From positions 110,796,189 to 110,860,188 of the forward strand of contig NC_058523.1 of NCBI RefSeq assembly GCF_904849725.1: a stretch of 64,000 bases of DNA, in the 5' to 3' direction. The stretch is from Hordeum vulgare subsp. vulgare (taxonomy: Eukaryota > Streptophyta > Magnoliopsida > Poales > Poaceae). The translations under genes were made by a program, and so were the position numbers. Under the pieces are notes generated by a model, which saw only the letters and a list, made by a program, of their open reading frames with translations, made no database searches and had not been told where the DNA came from. Shown piece by piece: positions 13,389 to 25,255 of this stretch. Each line of letters begins with the position of its first letter. The first letter of the stretch is position 1.

Positions 13389-14660
13389 GTGGTATCAACG
13401 CCAGAATTTCTATGTGTAGATTCTATGCACGAGTAGAACACAAAAGGTTGTGGGTGATGATTTGTCAATTGCTTGCCGCTACTAGTCTTATTCTTTTCTG
13501 GCGGTATTGTGGGATGAAGCGGCCCGGACCGACCTTACACATACGCTTACGCGAGACAGGTTCCACCGACAGACATGCACACCGTGCATAAAGGTGGCTA
13601 GCGGGTGTCTGTCTCTCCCAGTCTCGTCAGATTGGATTTGATGAAAAGGGTCCTTATGAAGGGTAAATAGCTTTGGCATATCATCGTTGTGGCTGTCACG
13701 TAGGTAAGAAGGCGTTCTTGCTAGAAACCCAAATCAGCCACGTAAAACTTGCAACAACAATTAGAGGACGTCTAACTTGTTTTTGGAGGGTTTGACATGT
13801 GATGTGATATGGCCAAAGTTGTGATGTTGCATGTGTGATGTATGAGATGATCATGTTATTGTAATAGGATTCACGACTTGCATATCGATGAGTATGACAA
13901 CCGGCAGGAACCATAGGAGTTGTCTTAATTTATTGCATGATCGATGCAACGCCATATGTTTACTACTTTTACTTCATTGCTAACTGTTAGCTATAGTAGT
14001 AGTGATAGTAGTAGTTGGAGTGACGACTTCATGGAGACACAATGATGGAGATCATAATGATGGAGATCATGGTGTCACGCTGGTGACAATGATGATCATG
14101 CGATGCCTGAAGATGGAGATCGAAAGAGCAAAGATGATAATGGCCATATCATGTCACTATATGATTGCATGTGATGTTTATCATGTTTTTCATATTATTG
14201 CTTAGAACGACGATAGCATAATAAGATGAACCCTCTTAAAATTTCGAGAACGTATTCCCCTAAGTGTGCACCGTTGCGAAGGATCGTTGTCTCGAAGCAC
14301 CACATGATGATCGGGTGTGATAGATTCTAACGTTCGCATACAACGGGTGTAAGCCAGATTTACACACGAGAAACACTTAGGTTGACTCGACGAGCTTAGC
14401 ATGTGCAGACATGACCTCGAATACAAGAGACCAAAAGGTCGAGCATGAGTCATATGGTTGAATACGATCAGCATGAAGTTGCTCACCATGACAACTAGTC
14501 CGTCTCACGTGATGATCGGACACGGGTTAGTCAACATGGATCATGTATCACTTAGATGACTAGAGGGATGTCGATTTAAGTGGGAGTTCATACTTAATTT
14601 GATTAAATGAACTTAATTTTCATGAACTTAGTATGAAAGTTGTCTTTATAAATATTGTAG
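13389..14660 (+). other. Angela PBS and untranslated leader
   Basis: The PBS TGGTATCAACGC at 13390-13401 is a degenerate form of TGGTATCAGAGC. The remaining 1.26 kb is the long leader of this family, with short upstream ORFs and ATG-rich GAT/GGA repeats around 14030-14110. No coding signal is visible before the gag ATG at 14661. Confidence 0.8.
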
Positions 14661-17600
14661 ATGGCCAACGTCAACCTCAATTTCAACGCATTCCTAGAGA
14701 AAAACAAGCTGAAAGATGATGGTAGCAACTATGCGGACTGGGTTCGCAACTTGAAGCTCATCCTTGAAGCAGCTAAAAAGGCTTATGTCCTTGATGCGCC
14801 GCTAGGTGACCCTCCTGCTCCTACAGTAGCCCAGGACATTCTGAACGTCTGGCAAACGCGGTGTGATGACTACTCTCTGGTTAGGTGTGGCATGTTATAC
14901 AGTTTGGAAACGGGGCTCCGAAGGCGTTTTGAGGAACATAGTGCATATGAGATGTTCCAAGAGCTGAAACTAGTTTTTCAAGATCATGCCCGTGTCGAGA
15001 GATATGAAGTCTTCGACAAGTTCTTTAGCTGTAAGATGGAGGAGAACAGTTTTGTCAGTGACCACATACTCAAAATGTCTGGGTTACACGGTCGTGTGAC
15101 TTCACTTGGAGTCGAACTTCCGGATGATGCTATAATTGACAGAATCCTCCAGTCTCTCCCACCAAGCTACAAAGGTTTTGTGCTGAACTACAACATGCAA
15201 GGGATGGAGAAAACCATTCCCGAGTTGTACTTGATGCTCAAGTTTGCAGAAGTAGAAATCAAGAAAGAGAATCAAGTGTTGATGGTCAACAAGACCACCA
15301 GTTTCAAGAAGGGCAAGGGTAAGAAGAACTTCAAGAAAGACGGCAAAGCCGTTGCCGCGCCCGGTAAGCCAGATGCGGGGAAGAAGAAAAAGAATGGACC
15401 CAAGCCTGAGACTAAGTGCTTCTATTGCAAGGGAAAAGGTCACTAGAAGCGGAACTGCCCCAAGTACTTAGCGGACAAGAAGGCCGGCAACGTTAATGGT
15501 ATACATGATATACATGTTATTGATGTGTACCTTACCAGTGCTCATAGTAGCTCCTGGGTATTTGATACCGGTGTTGTTGCTCACATTTTCAAATCAAAGC
15601 AGAACTGCGGAATAAGCGGAGACTGGCCAAGGGCGAGGTGACGATGCGCGTCGGGAATGGCTCCAAGGTCGATGTGATCGTCGTCGGCACGCTACCTCTA
15701 CATCTACCGTCGGGATTAGTTTTAAACCTTAATAATTGTTATATAGTACCAGCTTTGAGCATGAATATTGTAGCAGGGTCTTGCTTAATGCGAGATGGCT
15801 ACTCATTTAAGTCAGAGAATAATGGTTGTTCTATTTATATGAGTGATATGTTTTATGGTCATGCTCCACTAGTGAATGGTTTATTCTTGATGAATCTCGA
15901 TCATGATGTTTCACATATTCATAGTGTTAGTACCAAAAGATGTAAAGTTGATAATGATAGTCCCACATACTTGTGGCACTGCCGCCTTGGTCATATCGGT
16001 GTTAAGCGCATGAAGAAGCTCCATACTGATGGACTATTAGAGTCTCTTGACTTTGAATCATTTGACACATGCGAACCGTGCCTCATGGGCAAGATGACTA
16101 AGACTCCATTCTCAGGAATAATGGAGAGAGCGACCGACTTATTGGAAATAATACATACTCATGTGTGTGGTCCAATGAACGTTGAAGCTCGCGGTGGCTA
16201 CCGTTATGTTCTCACTCTCACCGATGATTTGAGTAGGTATGGGTATATCTACTTGATGAAGCACAAATCTGAGACGTTTGAAAAGTTCAAGGAATTTTAG
16301 AGTGAGGTTGAGAATCAACGTGACAGAAAAATTAAGTGTCTACGATCTGATCGTGGAGGAGAATATTTGAGTCACTAGTTTGGCACACACCTAAGGAAGT
16401 GTGGAATCGTTTCACAACTGACGCCGCCTGGCACACCGCAACACAACGGAGTGTTTGAACATCGTAATTGCACTTTATTAGATATGGTACGATCTATGAT
16501 GTCTCTTACCGACTTACCGCTATCATTTTGGGGATACGCATTAGAAAATGCAGCATTCACTTTAAATAGGGCACCGTCTAAATCCGTTGAGACGACACTG
16601 TATGAACTATGGTTTGGCAAGAAACATAAGCTGTCGTTTCTTAAAGTTTGGGGCTGCGATTCTTATGTGAAGAAACTTCAACCAGAGAAGCTCGAACCCA
16701 AAGCGGAGAAATGCGTATTCATAGGATACCCTAAGGAAACTATTGGGTATACCTTCTATCTTAGATCCAAAGGTAAAACCTTTGTTGCCAAGAACGGATC
16801 CTTTCTAGAGAAATAGTTTCTCTCGAAAGAAGTAAGTGGTAGGAAAGTAGAACTTGATGAGGTAATTACACCCCCTCTCGAACCGGAGAGTAGTGCAGCA
16901 CGGGAAATTGTTCCTATGGCGCCTACGCCAACTGAAGAGGAAGTTAATGATGATGATCATGAAGCTTCGGATCAAGTTGCTACTGAACCACGAAGGTCCA
17001 CAAGGGTACGTTCCGCACCAGAGTGGTACGGCAACCCTGTGATGGAAATCATGTTGTTAGACAACGGTGAACCTTCGAACTATGAAGAAGCAATGGCGGG
17101 CCCGGATTCCAACAAATGGCTTGAGGCTATGAAATCCGAGATAGGATCCATGTATGAGAACAAAGTATGGACTTTGGTGGACTTGCCCGATGATAGGTGT
17201 GCCATAGAAAATAAATGGATCTTCAAGAAGAAGACTGATGCAAACGGTAATGTGACCGTTTATAAAGCTCGACTTGTCGCAAAGGGTTTTCGACAAATTC
17301 AAGGAGTTTACTACGAAGAGACTTTCTCTCACGTAGCGAAGCTGAAGTCAGTCTGAATCATGTTAGCAATTGCTGCCTTTTATGATTATGAAATTTGGCA
17401 AATGGACATAAAACAGCGTTCCTTAACGGGAATCTTAAGGAAGAGTTGTGTATGATGCAACCAGAAGGTTTTGTCGACCCTAAGGGTGCTAACAAAGTGT
17501 GCAAGCTCCAAAGCTCCATCTATGGGCTGGTGCAAGCATCTCGGAGTTGGAACATTCGCTTTAATGAGGTGATTAAAGCGTTTGGGTTCATACAGGTTTA

Positions 17601-18642
17601 TGGAGAAGCATGTCTGTACGAGAAAGTGAGTGGGAGCTCTATAGCTTTCCTCATACTGTATGTGGATGACATATTATTGATGTGGAATAATATAGAGATG
17701 TTGGAGAGCATAAAGCCCCATTTGAACAAGAGTTTTTCAATGAAGGACCTTGGAGAAGCTGCATACATATTAGGCATCAAGATCTATAGAGATAGATCGA
17801 GACGCCTCATAGGTCTTTCGCAAAGTACATACCTTGACAAGATATTGAAGAAGTTCAATATGGAAAACTTAAAGAAGGACTTCTTGCCAGTTTTGCAAGG
17901 TATGAGATTGAGTAAGACTCACTCACGGACCACAACAGCAGATAGAGAGAAGATGAGTACTGTCCCCTACACTTCAGTCGTAGGCTCTCTAATGTATGCC
18001 ATGCTGTGTACCAGACCTGATATAAACCTTGCCATAAGTTTGGTAGGGAGGTACCAAAGTGATCCCAGTATGGAACACTGGACATCGGTCAAGAATATCC
18101 TTAAGTACCTGAAGAGGACTAAGGAGATCTTTCTCGTTTATGGAGGTGACCAAGAGCTCGTCGTAAAGGGTTACGTTGATGCTAGCTTCGACACAGATCC
18201 GGATGACTCTAAGTCACAAACCGAATACGTGTATGTCTTGAATGGTGGGGCAGTGAGCTAGTGCAGCAGCATCCAAGAAGTCGTGGCAGCATCTACATGT
18301 GAAGTGGAGTACATAGCTGCTTCAGAAGCGGCTCATGAAGGAATTTGGATGAAGGAGCTCATCACCGACCTTGGAGTGGTTCCAAGCGTGTCGGGTCCAA
18401 TGACACTCTTCTGTGATAACACTGGGGCCATTGCCATAGCCAAGGAGCCCAGGTTTCACCGGAAGACCAAGCACATCAAACGCCGCTACAGCTCCATCCA
18501 GGACCATGTCCAGAGTGGAGTAATAGATATTTGTAAAGTACACACGGATCTGAATGTTGTAGACCCATTGACTAAACCTCTTCCTCGAGCAAAACATGAT
18601 CAACACCATAATGCTATGGGTGTTCGAGACATCACAATGTAA
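14661..18642 (+). pseudogene. Angela gag-pol polyprotein, broken
   Basis: Gag runs from the ATG at 14661 to 15446; its CCHC zinc knuckle (Cys-Phe-Tyr-Cys-Lys-Gly-Lys-Gly-His) is cut by a TAG in place of Trp. The protease Asp-Thr-Gly lies near 15560. A frame change follows before 15638. Integrase (15960-16816) has the HHCC finger, but the first catalytic position reads His in Ile-His-Thr-His-Val-Cys-Gly-Pro instead of Asp. TAG stops occur at 16298, 16376 and 16814. Reverse transcriptase begins at about 17160, is stopped and frameshifted around 17355-17415, and keeps Tyr-Val-Asp-Asp near 17660. RNase H runs to 18642 with one stop near 18260. The product would replicate and integrate the element, but this copy cannot make a full polyprotein. 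Confidence 0.93.
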
Positions 18643-18660
18643 CTAGCTTATTGACACTAG

Positions 18661-18674
18661 TGCAAGTGGGAGAC
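18661..18674 (+). other. Angela polypurine tract
   Basis: The purine-rich sequence CAAGTGGGAGAC lies immediately before the 3' LTR start TGTTGG at 18675. This is the plus-strand DNA primer site of the family. Confidence 0.75.
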
Positions 18675-21648
18675 TGTTGGAAATATGCCCTAGAGGCAAT
18701 AATAAAATGTTTATTATCATATTTCCTTGTTCATGATAATCGTCTATTGTTCATGCTATAATTGTATTAACAGGAAACAGTAATACATGTGCGAATAAAT
18801 AGATCACAATGTGTCCCTAGCAAGCCTCTAGTTGGCTAGTTAGTTAATCAATAGATGATCATGGTTTCCTGATCATGGGCATTAGATGTCATTGATAATG
18901 GGATCACATCATTGGGAGAATGATGTAATGGACAAGACCCAATCCTAAGCATAGCACTAGATCGTATTGTTCGTATGCTAAAGCTTTTCTAATGTCAAGT
19001 GTATTTTCCCTCGACCGTGAGATTGTGCAACTCCCGGATACCATAGGAGTGATTTGGGTGTATCAAACGTCACAACGTAACTGGGTGACTATAAAGGTGC
19101 ACTACGGGTACCTCTGAAAGTGTCTGTTGGGTTGGCACGAATCGAGATCGGGATTTGTCACTCCGTGTGATGGAGAGGTATCTCTGGGCCCACTCTGTAG
19201 AACATCTTCATGAGCTCAATGTGATTAAGAAGTTAGTCACAGGATGACGTGCTACGGAACGAGTAAAGAGACTTACCGGAATGAGATTGAACAAGTTATA
19301 GGTATACCGACGATCAAATCTCGGGCAAGTTCTATACCGACAGACAAAGGGAATTGTATACGGGATTGATTGAATCCTTGACATCGTGGTTCATCCCATG
19401 AGATCATCGTGGAGCAAGTGGGAGCCACCATGGGTATCCAGACCCCGCTGATGGTTATTGGCCGGAGAGGTGTCTCGGTCATGTCTGCCCGTTTCCCGAA
19501 CCCATAGGGTCTACACACTTAAGGTTCAATGACGCTAGGGTTATAGGGAATTGCTATACGAGGTTATCGAAAGTTGTTCGGAGTCCCGGATGAGATCCCG
19601 GACGTCACGAGGGTCTCCAGAATGGTCCGGAGGTAAAGATTGATATATAGGATGGATGGTTTTGGACACCGGAAATGTTTCGGGCATCATCGTTAGCGTA
19701 CCGGGACCACCGGAAATGGTCCCGGGGGTCCACCGGGAGGGGCCACCAGCCCCAAGAGGTAGCATAGGCCAAAAGGTGGAGGTCAACGAACCCAAAGTGG
19801 GCTGGTGCGCCTCCCACAAAGGGGGCCAAGGCGCAAGAGGTGGAGAGGGGGAGAAACCCTAGGCGCTGGTGGGCCTAAGGCCCACCTAGGGGTGCGCCAC
19901 CCCTCCCCCTGCCCTGGCCGCAACACCTCTCATCTGGGGGGGGGCTGCCGGACCACCTAGGGTGGGAACCCTAGGGGTGGCACCCCCTTCCCCTCCTCCT
20001 ATATATACCTAGGGGTTTGGGGCTGTTTTGCACACGGTTTCTTCTCTCCCTCGGCGCAACCCTGCTCCTCTCCTTCCTCCTCCTCCCACGGTGCTTGGCG
20101 AAGCCCTGCCGGGAGACCTCATCTCTCCATCGTCACCACGCCGTCGTGCTGCCGGAGATCTTCCCCAACCTCTCCCTCCTCCTTGCTGGATCAAGGTGCA
20201 GGAGACGTCACCGGGCTGCACGTGTGTTGAACACGGAGGTGCCGTGGTTCAGCACTAGATCAGAATCTCACCGCGATCTGAATCGCCGCGAGTATGACTC
20301 CATCAACCATGTTATAGCAACGCTTCCGCTTAGAGATCTTCAAAGGTATGAAGATGCACTCACCCCTCTCTCGTTGCTGGTCCCTCCATAGGAAGATCTG
20401 AATATGTGAAAAGACCTCGATGACGCCTAGAGGGGGGGGGGTGAATAGGCTATTTAAAAACTTCTTCAGATTTGGCTTGAACCTAATGCGGAAATAAACT
20501 AAGAGGGTACTTGTCAAGCACAAATCCTAAATGCACTAGGCACTGCAACGTGAATCAACAACACGATCTACCAAGATGGACACAATGCAGTTACTAACAA
20601 GCACAAGTAAGTTACACAAACTTACTTGAGCTATATCACACGACAAGTAGGTAAATAACACAAGATACTAGATCACACTATATCACACGATATATCAAGG
20701 GTTGCAAGTATATACGTGTGGATATAGAGGGTATGCTTGAATGATTAATCTTGTACAAGAAATAGCCAACACAATATAATGAGCACAAGCAATATGCAAT
20801 GTATGTATGCTCAAATAACACAAGTAAACCACAAGTAAGGAGTTAGGGTTAAGGATAACCAAGGTCACTGAGACGAAGATGTATCCCGATGTTCACTTCC
20901 TTGGAGGGAAGCTAGTCACCGTTAGAGAGGTGGATGTTACCACGAAGGCACACCAACGCCACGAAGGCTCACCCTATTCTCCCTTTGAGATAACACCACG
21001 AAGGCGTTTCTCAACCACTAGTGGTAAGCCTTTGAGGTGGCTTCCAAACCCTCACAAACTTTTCCGGGGGAAATCACACGAATTGATTCCTCTCCGAAGA
21101 ACTCCTACCGCCTAGGAGTCTCCAACCTCCAAGAGTAATAAGATCACGGGGAATGCTCAAAACTTGCTCAAATCACAAATAGCTTGGGTTGAGAGAAGGA
21201 GAGGGAGAAGATCTATCTTTTGATTGGAACAACTCTCAAAGGGGCTCACAAATGCTCTTGGGATCTAAGATTTGGAGTGAGCAAATGTGTGTGAGGTGGA
21301 AGTGTGTTCTTATGAGGATAAGGCTGTGTTGGGCAACACTCTCACGAAGTGGGAGCGGGGTATTTATAGTGTGGAGAGAAAAAGAGCCGTTGGGGACACT
21401 TTAAGTCACACAGGGTCCGGACGTCCGACAGTTGTCGGAAGTCCGGGCGACCGCGAGGGGTCGGACGTCCGACAGGGGTCGGTCGTCCAGGGCGTGTAGA
21501 CACGACTAAAACTATTTTGAATTAAACAGCGACCGGACGTCCGACAGGGGTCGGTCGCCCGAGGCCTGTAGGTGTGCCTAAACATGTTTGAATTCATCAG
21601 TATACGGACGTCCGGAGTGGCCCGGAAGTCTGTGTTATATAGCACAAG

Positions 21649-22030
21649 TTCTACTGGTGGTGGCTTCCGGATTTCCGATGGGTGTCAGACTTCCGGTGCT
21701 CGGGCATCCGGAGGAAGCCGGATTTCCGACATATAGTGCACACATTCTACTGGTGTTGACCTCCGAATTTCCGGAGCTTGACCGGACATCCGGCCCTCGG
21801 ACGTCCGGAGGTAGCCGGATTTCTGAGATATAGAACTCAACTTCTACTGGTGCAGGCTTCCGGATTTCCGGGACTTGGCCGGACATCCGGGCCTCGGACG
21901 TCCGGAGGCAGCCGGAAGTCCGAGTTAAATGGCTCTGATTTCTCTGGTATAGGATGCCGGATTTCCGAGGTAGTCGGTCGTCCGGCCCTCGGACGTCCGG
22001 AGGAAGCCGGATGTCCGAGGCACTGGTTCT
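21649..22030. repeat. About four 97-bp tandem units rich in GGACGTCCGG palindromes
   Basis: Units start at about 21649, 21745, 21842 and 21940, each with TTCTACTGG or a variant followed by clusters of CCGGA/TCCGG. Related degenerate units extend upstream to about 21414. The palindrome GGACGTCCGG (with variants such as GGACATCCGG) recurs many times, so either strand could fold. Confidence 0.8.
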
Positions 22031-22392
22031 GTTCACAGATAACAGCAAAGCAGTGGAGATGTGGTCTGAGCAGAAAGTGAAGTTGTAGTTTGAGAAAGTT
22101 CATCGCAAAACATGTGATCCCCTCTTAATAGTGCGGGATCCCTAAGGACTCAAGAATCATAAAAGACATAAAAGAGTACTGATGATCCATACTTGAGTGT
22201 ATACTTTTATTCGCTGATTATCACTCCGCACCACTAACGTCAAAGGAACTGATACCTTTGAGTTAGCCCTTTCACCTGAGCTTGATGTTGTTGTTCCTTC
22301 TTGCCTCAAGTTGAAAGCAGGACATGATGAAGTCTTGAAGTAGCTTTCCCATACACAATGTGGAAAGCCTAGCTTATGTATTTATCTTCATT

Positions 22393-22530
22393 TGTCCACC
22401 ATGTGAACATCCACAATAGTCAAGCATGTAGTGCTCAAGAATGCTTATGTTGATCTTGTCCTGTCCACCATGTGAACATCCACAAGAATCAAGCATGTAG
22501 TGCTCAGGAATGCTTATCTTGATCTTGTCC
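22393..22530. repeat. Two 69-bp tandem units in the solo LTR
   Basis: TGTCCACCATGTGAACATCC begins at 22393 and again at 22462. The two units differ at only a few positions, indicating a recent duplication. Confidence 0.85.
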
Positions 22531-23119
22531 TTGTTAGCACATGAGATTGTCCTTATCAACACATGATCATTGACAATAGTTTCAATGATATATTCGTGCT
22601 GATCCACTTGAACTTGCACACCGCAATCTTGATGACGATCACCACTTGACGTCATCCTTCATGGGTTGTATGAGATCTTCCTTTTGACGCAAGCCCAATG
22701 GAAACACACCTAACCCCAACATAGGAGTCTCACAAAAACCATGGGTTAGTACACAAACACGTAATGGAGAATGCTTACCGTACCATGAGATCACTTGATC
22801 CCTCTCTGCACATCTTATACGCTTTGTGTGTTGATCATCTTGATTTACTCTTTGTCTGAGATCTTGATCAACCTAGTGTTTCTATGACCATTCTTTGGAC
22901 AATAGCTTGAATAACATCTTGGTCAACATATAAACTCCTTGAACCCAACAGATGGACTTCAAGAAGTGCCTATGGACAAATCCTATAAATATAACTTAAG
23001 GCAACCATTAGTCCATAGGAATTGTCATCAATTACCAAAACCACATATGGAGATATATTATGCTCTAACAATATGGCGTAGGAAAATTTTGAATTTATGC
23101 TTCGTTTCCCAACACTGAG

Positions 23120-24071
23120 TTGGCTGCATGGCGGATCTCGGGCTCCGGCGTGTGTGCAGCGAGGCGGCGCTCCGGCGACCTCGGGTGGCCGGCCGATGGC
23201 GGCCTGACGGTGAGCAGGCGGGGAAGGTGCGAGGCAGCGGTGCTGGGGTCTACGGGGCTGCTGTGCGGGACATGGGGTGGCTCGGAGGAGCTGGCACTGC
23301 TATTGCTCCTCGGGGGCTCGGGTAGGGGAGTTGGAGCAGCCGATCCGGGCCGGGAGGGCCAGCTACGGGCTCTGGCGGACCCTGGTCGGTGGGAGGAGGG
23401 ATAGAGGAGGAGTTGGGTGGTGGCTGGCTAGGGTTAGGGCGCAGAAATTGAGGCAAGTGGGGTTGGCTGACCAGATTAGGCATGGGGCTGTTTAAATAGG
23501 ATTGGGAGCTAGGTTAGTGTTTTTGGCTCCGATTTCGACCGTAGGATTGCAATCCGACGGTTCTGAACGCGAGGGATGGCTAGGTGGGTTAGTGGGTTGT
23601 ATAGAATAGGCTAGGCAGAGATGAGAGGGAAAACGGGTAACCCGGTGACAGAGTTTAAAATATAAAAACATTCGATAATTGACCGACTATAGTGTCGCTA
23701 TATATTTAACGGTACAGGTATCAAACGAACTCCGTTTGTGAAGAAATTGGGCAGGCAGCCTACCTACATTAAAATAAGACCGCACACCAAGTTTAAACCC
23801 AATCCTAGAAAGTTTTATACACACTTTTAAAAACAAGATTAAACGATGTCGCGGGCGCTTGCGTGTGTGGTTGGGCTAAAACGGTCAATGACAAAACGGA
23901 GAGAACCGACAACTATTAATGGATGCAAGTTTAGAAAACTAGTGGCAACGTAGTGTTGATGCAATGCAGATGATGCGAATGATGCAATGACGAGTGCGAC
24001 AAACAAATAATCACAGGGCGGCAACAAAATAAAAGGGGAATCTTCTGGAGCGTCGGTCTTGGGTTGTTACA
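23120..24071 (-). mobile_element. Last piece of the split Sukkula-like LTR (its 5' end on the minus strand)
   Basis: The sequence is GC-rich to about 23480, then AT-rich to the terminus TTGTTACA. A minus-strand TATA-like element lies at about 23490-23498. ORFs in 23120-23495 are GC-driven and lack domains. Confidence 0.65.
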
Positions 24072-24076
24072 AGACT

Positions 24077-25255
24077 CCTCATCAGACTCATCCCATTGAA
24101 GGTTCTTCTTCTCCATCCAAGCAGCTTCAGGAGTGATGTCCTTCTCAGACCCACTGGAGATGTGCACGTCGAGCTTCCTCAGAATCAGCTTGTCGCACTG
24201 ACAACTCTCCTTCTAAGCAACATGGGTCATATACTGCCCCTTTGCCTGCATGCAAAACAAAGTCTTCATCCTGTCCTTGAGCTTCTTGGTCCAAGATGGC
24301 TCAGTAGAGGAAGGCACATGTGTCTCTGGACTACCCTCATCCTCATCCTCATCCGAGTCCATGTTGGCAGCAACAGGTGTCGTGGAAGTGTTGGCCCACT
24401 TGTTCTTCTGACGCAGCTTAATAGGCTCATGACGAATCCAACCGGGAGCATGAAACATCATTTCTGGAAAGGTCATCGACCACCTCTCCCGGATCAAGTA
24501 AAACAAATAAGGTCTAGGGATGGGAACCTTACGATAAAACACAGCCGTCTGAAGCTCAGTCCACATGATGTGAGACACATCAAGCGGTCCACGAGCATGA
24601 GCAGGAGCATATACACCAGATAGGAATGCACCTGGTCCTTGTTGCCAACACGCGGAAAGAGAGTGTTGCGAAATATTATATGCATGACATCTAGGAATGG
24701 GTTCAACACATGAGAGATTTCACCAGTTGAGTACACCTTCTCAATTAAGTAGGATAGTAGCTTCTCCTTGGATGCAGAAGATGGCTTCACTTGCGGGCGC
24801 AAACCAACTGGGTGCTCAAGCCCCTCATCACGAATGTGTATAAGATCCATGAACTCCTTCCAGGCAGCACACAACCTCTCCCCATTGGTCATCCAAGTCA
24901 TAGTGCGCTCTGCATCAGAGTGGAAGTGGACAGTAACAAAGAACTGATCCACAATCTCAAGATCAAAGTCAAGCTGAAATGAGATGATCTCCTCGATCCC
25001 AAGTCGCTCCACCATGTCTAGAGGCTCAGAAAAGTATGACGGGTCCTTCTTGAGATGATCCATGTTAATCCACTGAACCGGTACATAGATGTTATTCTTG
25101 GTCTTGATCACATCTTGATAAATAAGAGCCTGTTGCTTGGACCATAAAATTTCATAGCCCTTGAGATGAACCCTATCGATGACATAGGGGTCGGGCTTCT
25201 GGCGAATCTGAAACTCAGCTTGCGGCATACCATCCCAACTGACAATGTGCTCCAT
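24077..25255 (-). pseudogene. Unassigned retroelement-associated ORF downstream of Sirevirus pol
   Basis: On the minus strand a frame opens at 25255 (253 aa to 24494) and continues in another frame (24578-24213, then to about 24077), so one frameshift near 24600 breaks a product of roughly 390 aa. Homologous-looking sequence may begin upstream, near 25420. Visible features are aromatic and hydrophobic blocks, a central Trp-Met-Thr motif, and a C-terminal acidic stretch (Asp-Glu repeats near 24350). I see no polymerase, protease or integrase motif and no clear membrane segment. It resembles the plant transposon-associated proteins of uncertain role grouped as Transposase_32-like, but this is a weak recollection. 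Its position after pol is where Sireviruses may carry an env-like gene. The Sukkula-like element cuts it at 24071/24072. Confidence 0.45.

Larger units (their letters stand above)
20407..23070 (-). mobile_element. Solo LTR of a Sirevirus/Maximus-like copia element
   Basis: It has TG...CA ends (TGAAAAGACC at the left, GCTCTAACA at the right) and a perfect 5-bp TSD ATATG (20402-20406, 23071-23075). It has no internal coding region. The left end, with a run of G followed by TGAATAGGC, matches the LTR at 32679 (GGATCGATATGG, then AGGGGGGTGAATAGGC), and the right ends are also alike (CACCAAAACCAC-type), so it is the same LTR class, minus-oriented. A TATA box on the minus strand is at about 21361-21370. 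At 2664 bp it is twice as long as the other copy, partly because of internal tandem repeats. It probably arose by LTR-LTR recombination. Confidence 0.85.
11618..23114 (+). mobile_element. Angela/BARE-1/WIS-type copia element with both LTRs and TSD
   Basis: The 5' LTR (11618-13388) and the 3' LTR (18675-20406 plus 23076-23114) each total 1771 bp once the insertion at 20407-23070 is removed. The flanks are the perfect 5-bp TSD CTGAG (11613-11617 and 23115-23119). The interior (13389-18674) carries PBS, leader, gag-pol and polypurine tract in copia order (gag, protease, integrase, reverse transcriptase, RNase H). Over about the first 350 aligned LTR bases I count roughly 13 substitutions, near 4 percent and mostly transitions. 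The coding region holds stops and frameshifts, so the copy is defective. Confidence 0.95.
18675..23114 (+). repeat. 3' LTR of the Angela element, interrupted by a solo LTR
   Basis: The pieces 18675-20406 and 23076-23114 join across the insertion to give an LTR of 1771 bp. Its TATA box is at 20000-20007. The terminal CCCAACA at 23108-23114 is followed by the TSD CTGAG. Confidence 0.93.
1849..24071 (-). mobile_element. Sukkula-like LTR (5' LTR of a minus-strand element), split by two insertions
   Basis: The LTR starts TGTAACACCCAAG at 1849 and ends CTTGGGTTGTTACA at 24071. Its own sequence is in three pieces, 1849-3581, 10407-11617 and 23120-24071, about 3.9 kb in total. The junctions are proved by the TSDs of the two elements inside it (CAGAC and CTGAG). 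Segments around 2400-2700 and 3060-3240 are reverse-complement relatives of 41690-42480 in the other Sukkula-like LTR of this window. A TATA-like TATTTAAA lies at about 23490-23498 on the minus strand, followed leftwards by a GC-rich stretch (23120-23480, 11190-11617) that is probably the transcribed leader. The element entered a Sirevirus-type region; the flank after 24071 starts AGACT, the candidate TSD. Confidence 0.7.

Noticed and set aside
23120..23404. 94-aa GC-rich ORF after the Angela element
   Set aside because: It is part of the Sukkula-like LTR leader, begins at the insertion junction and lacks homology I can recognise.
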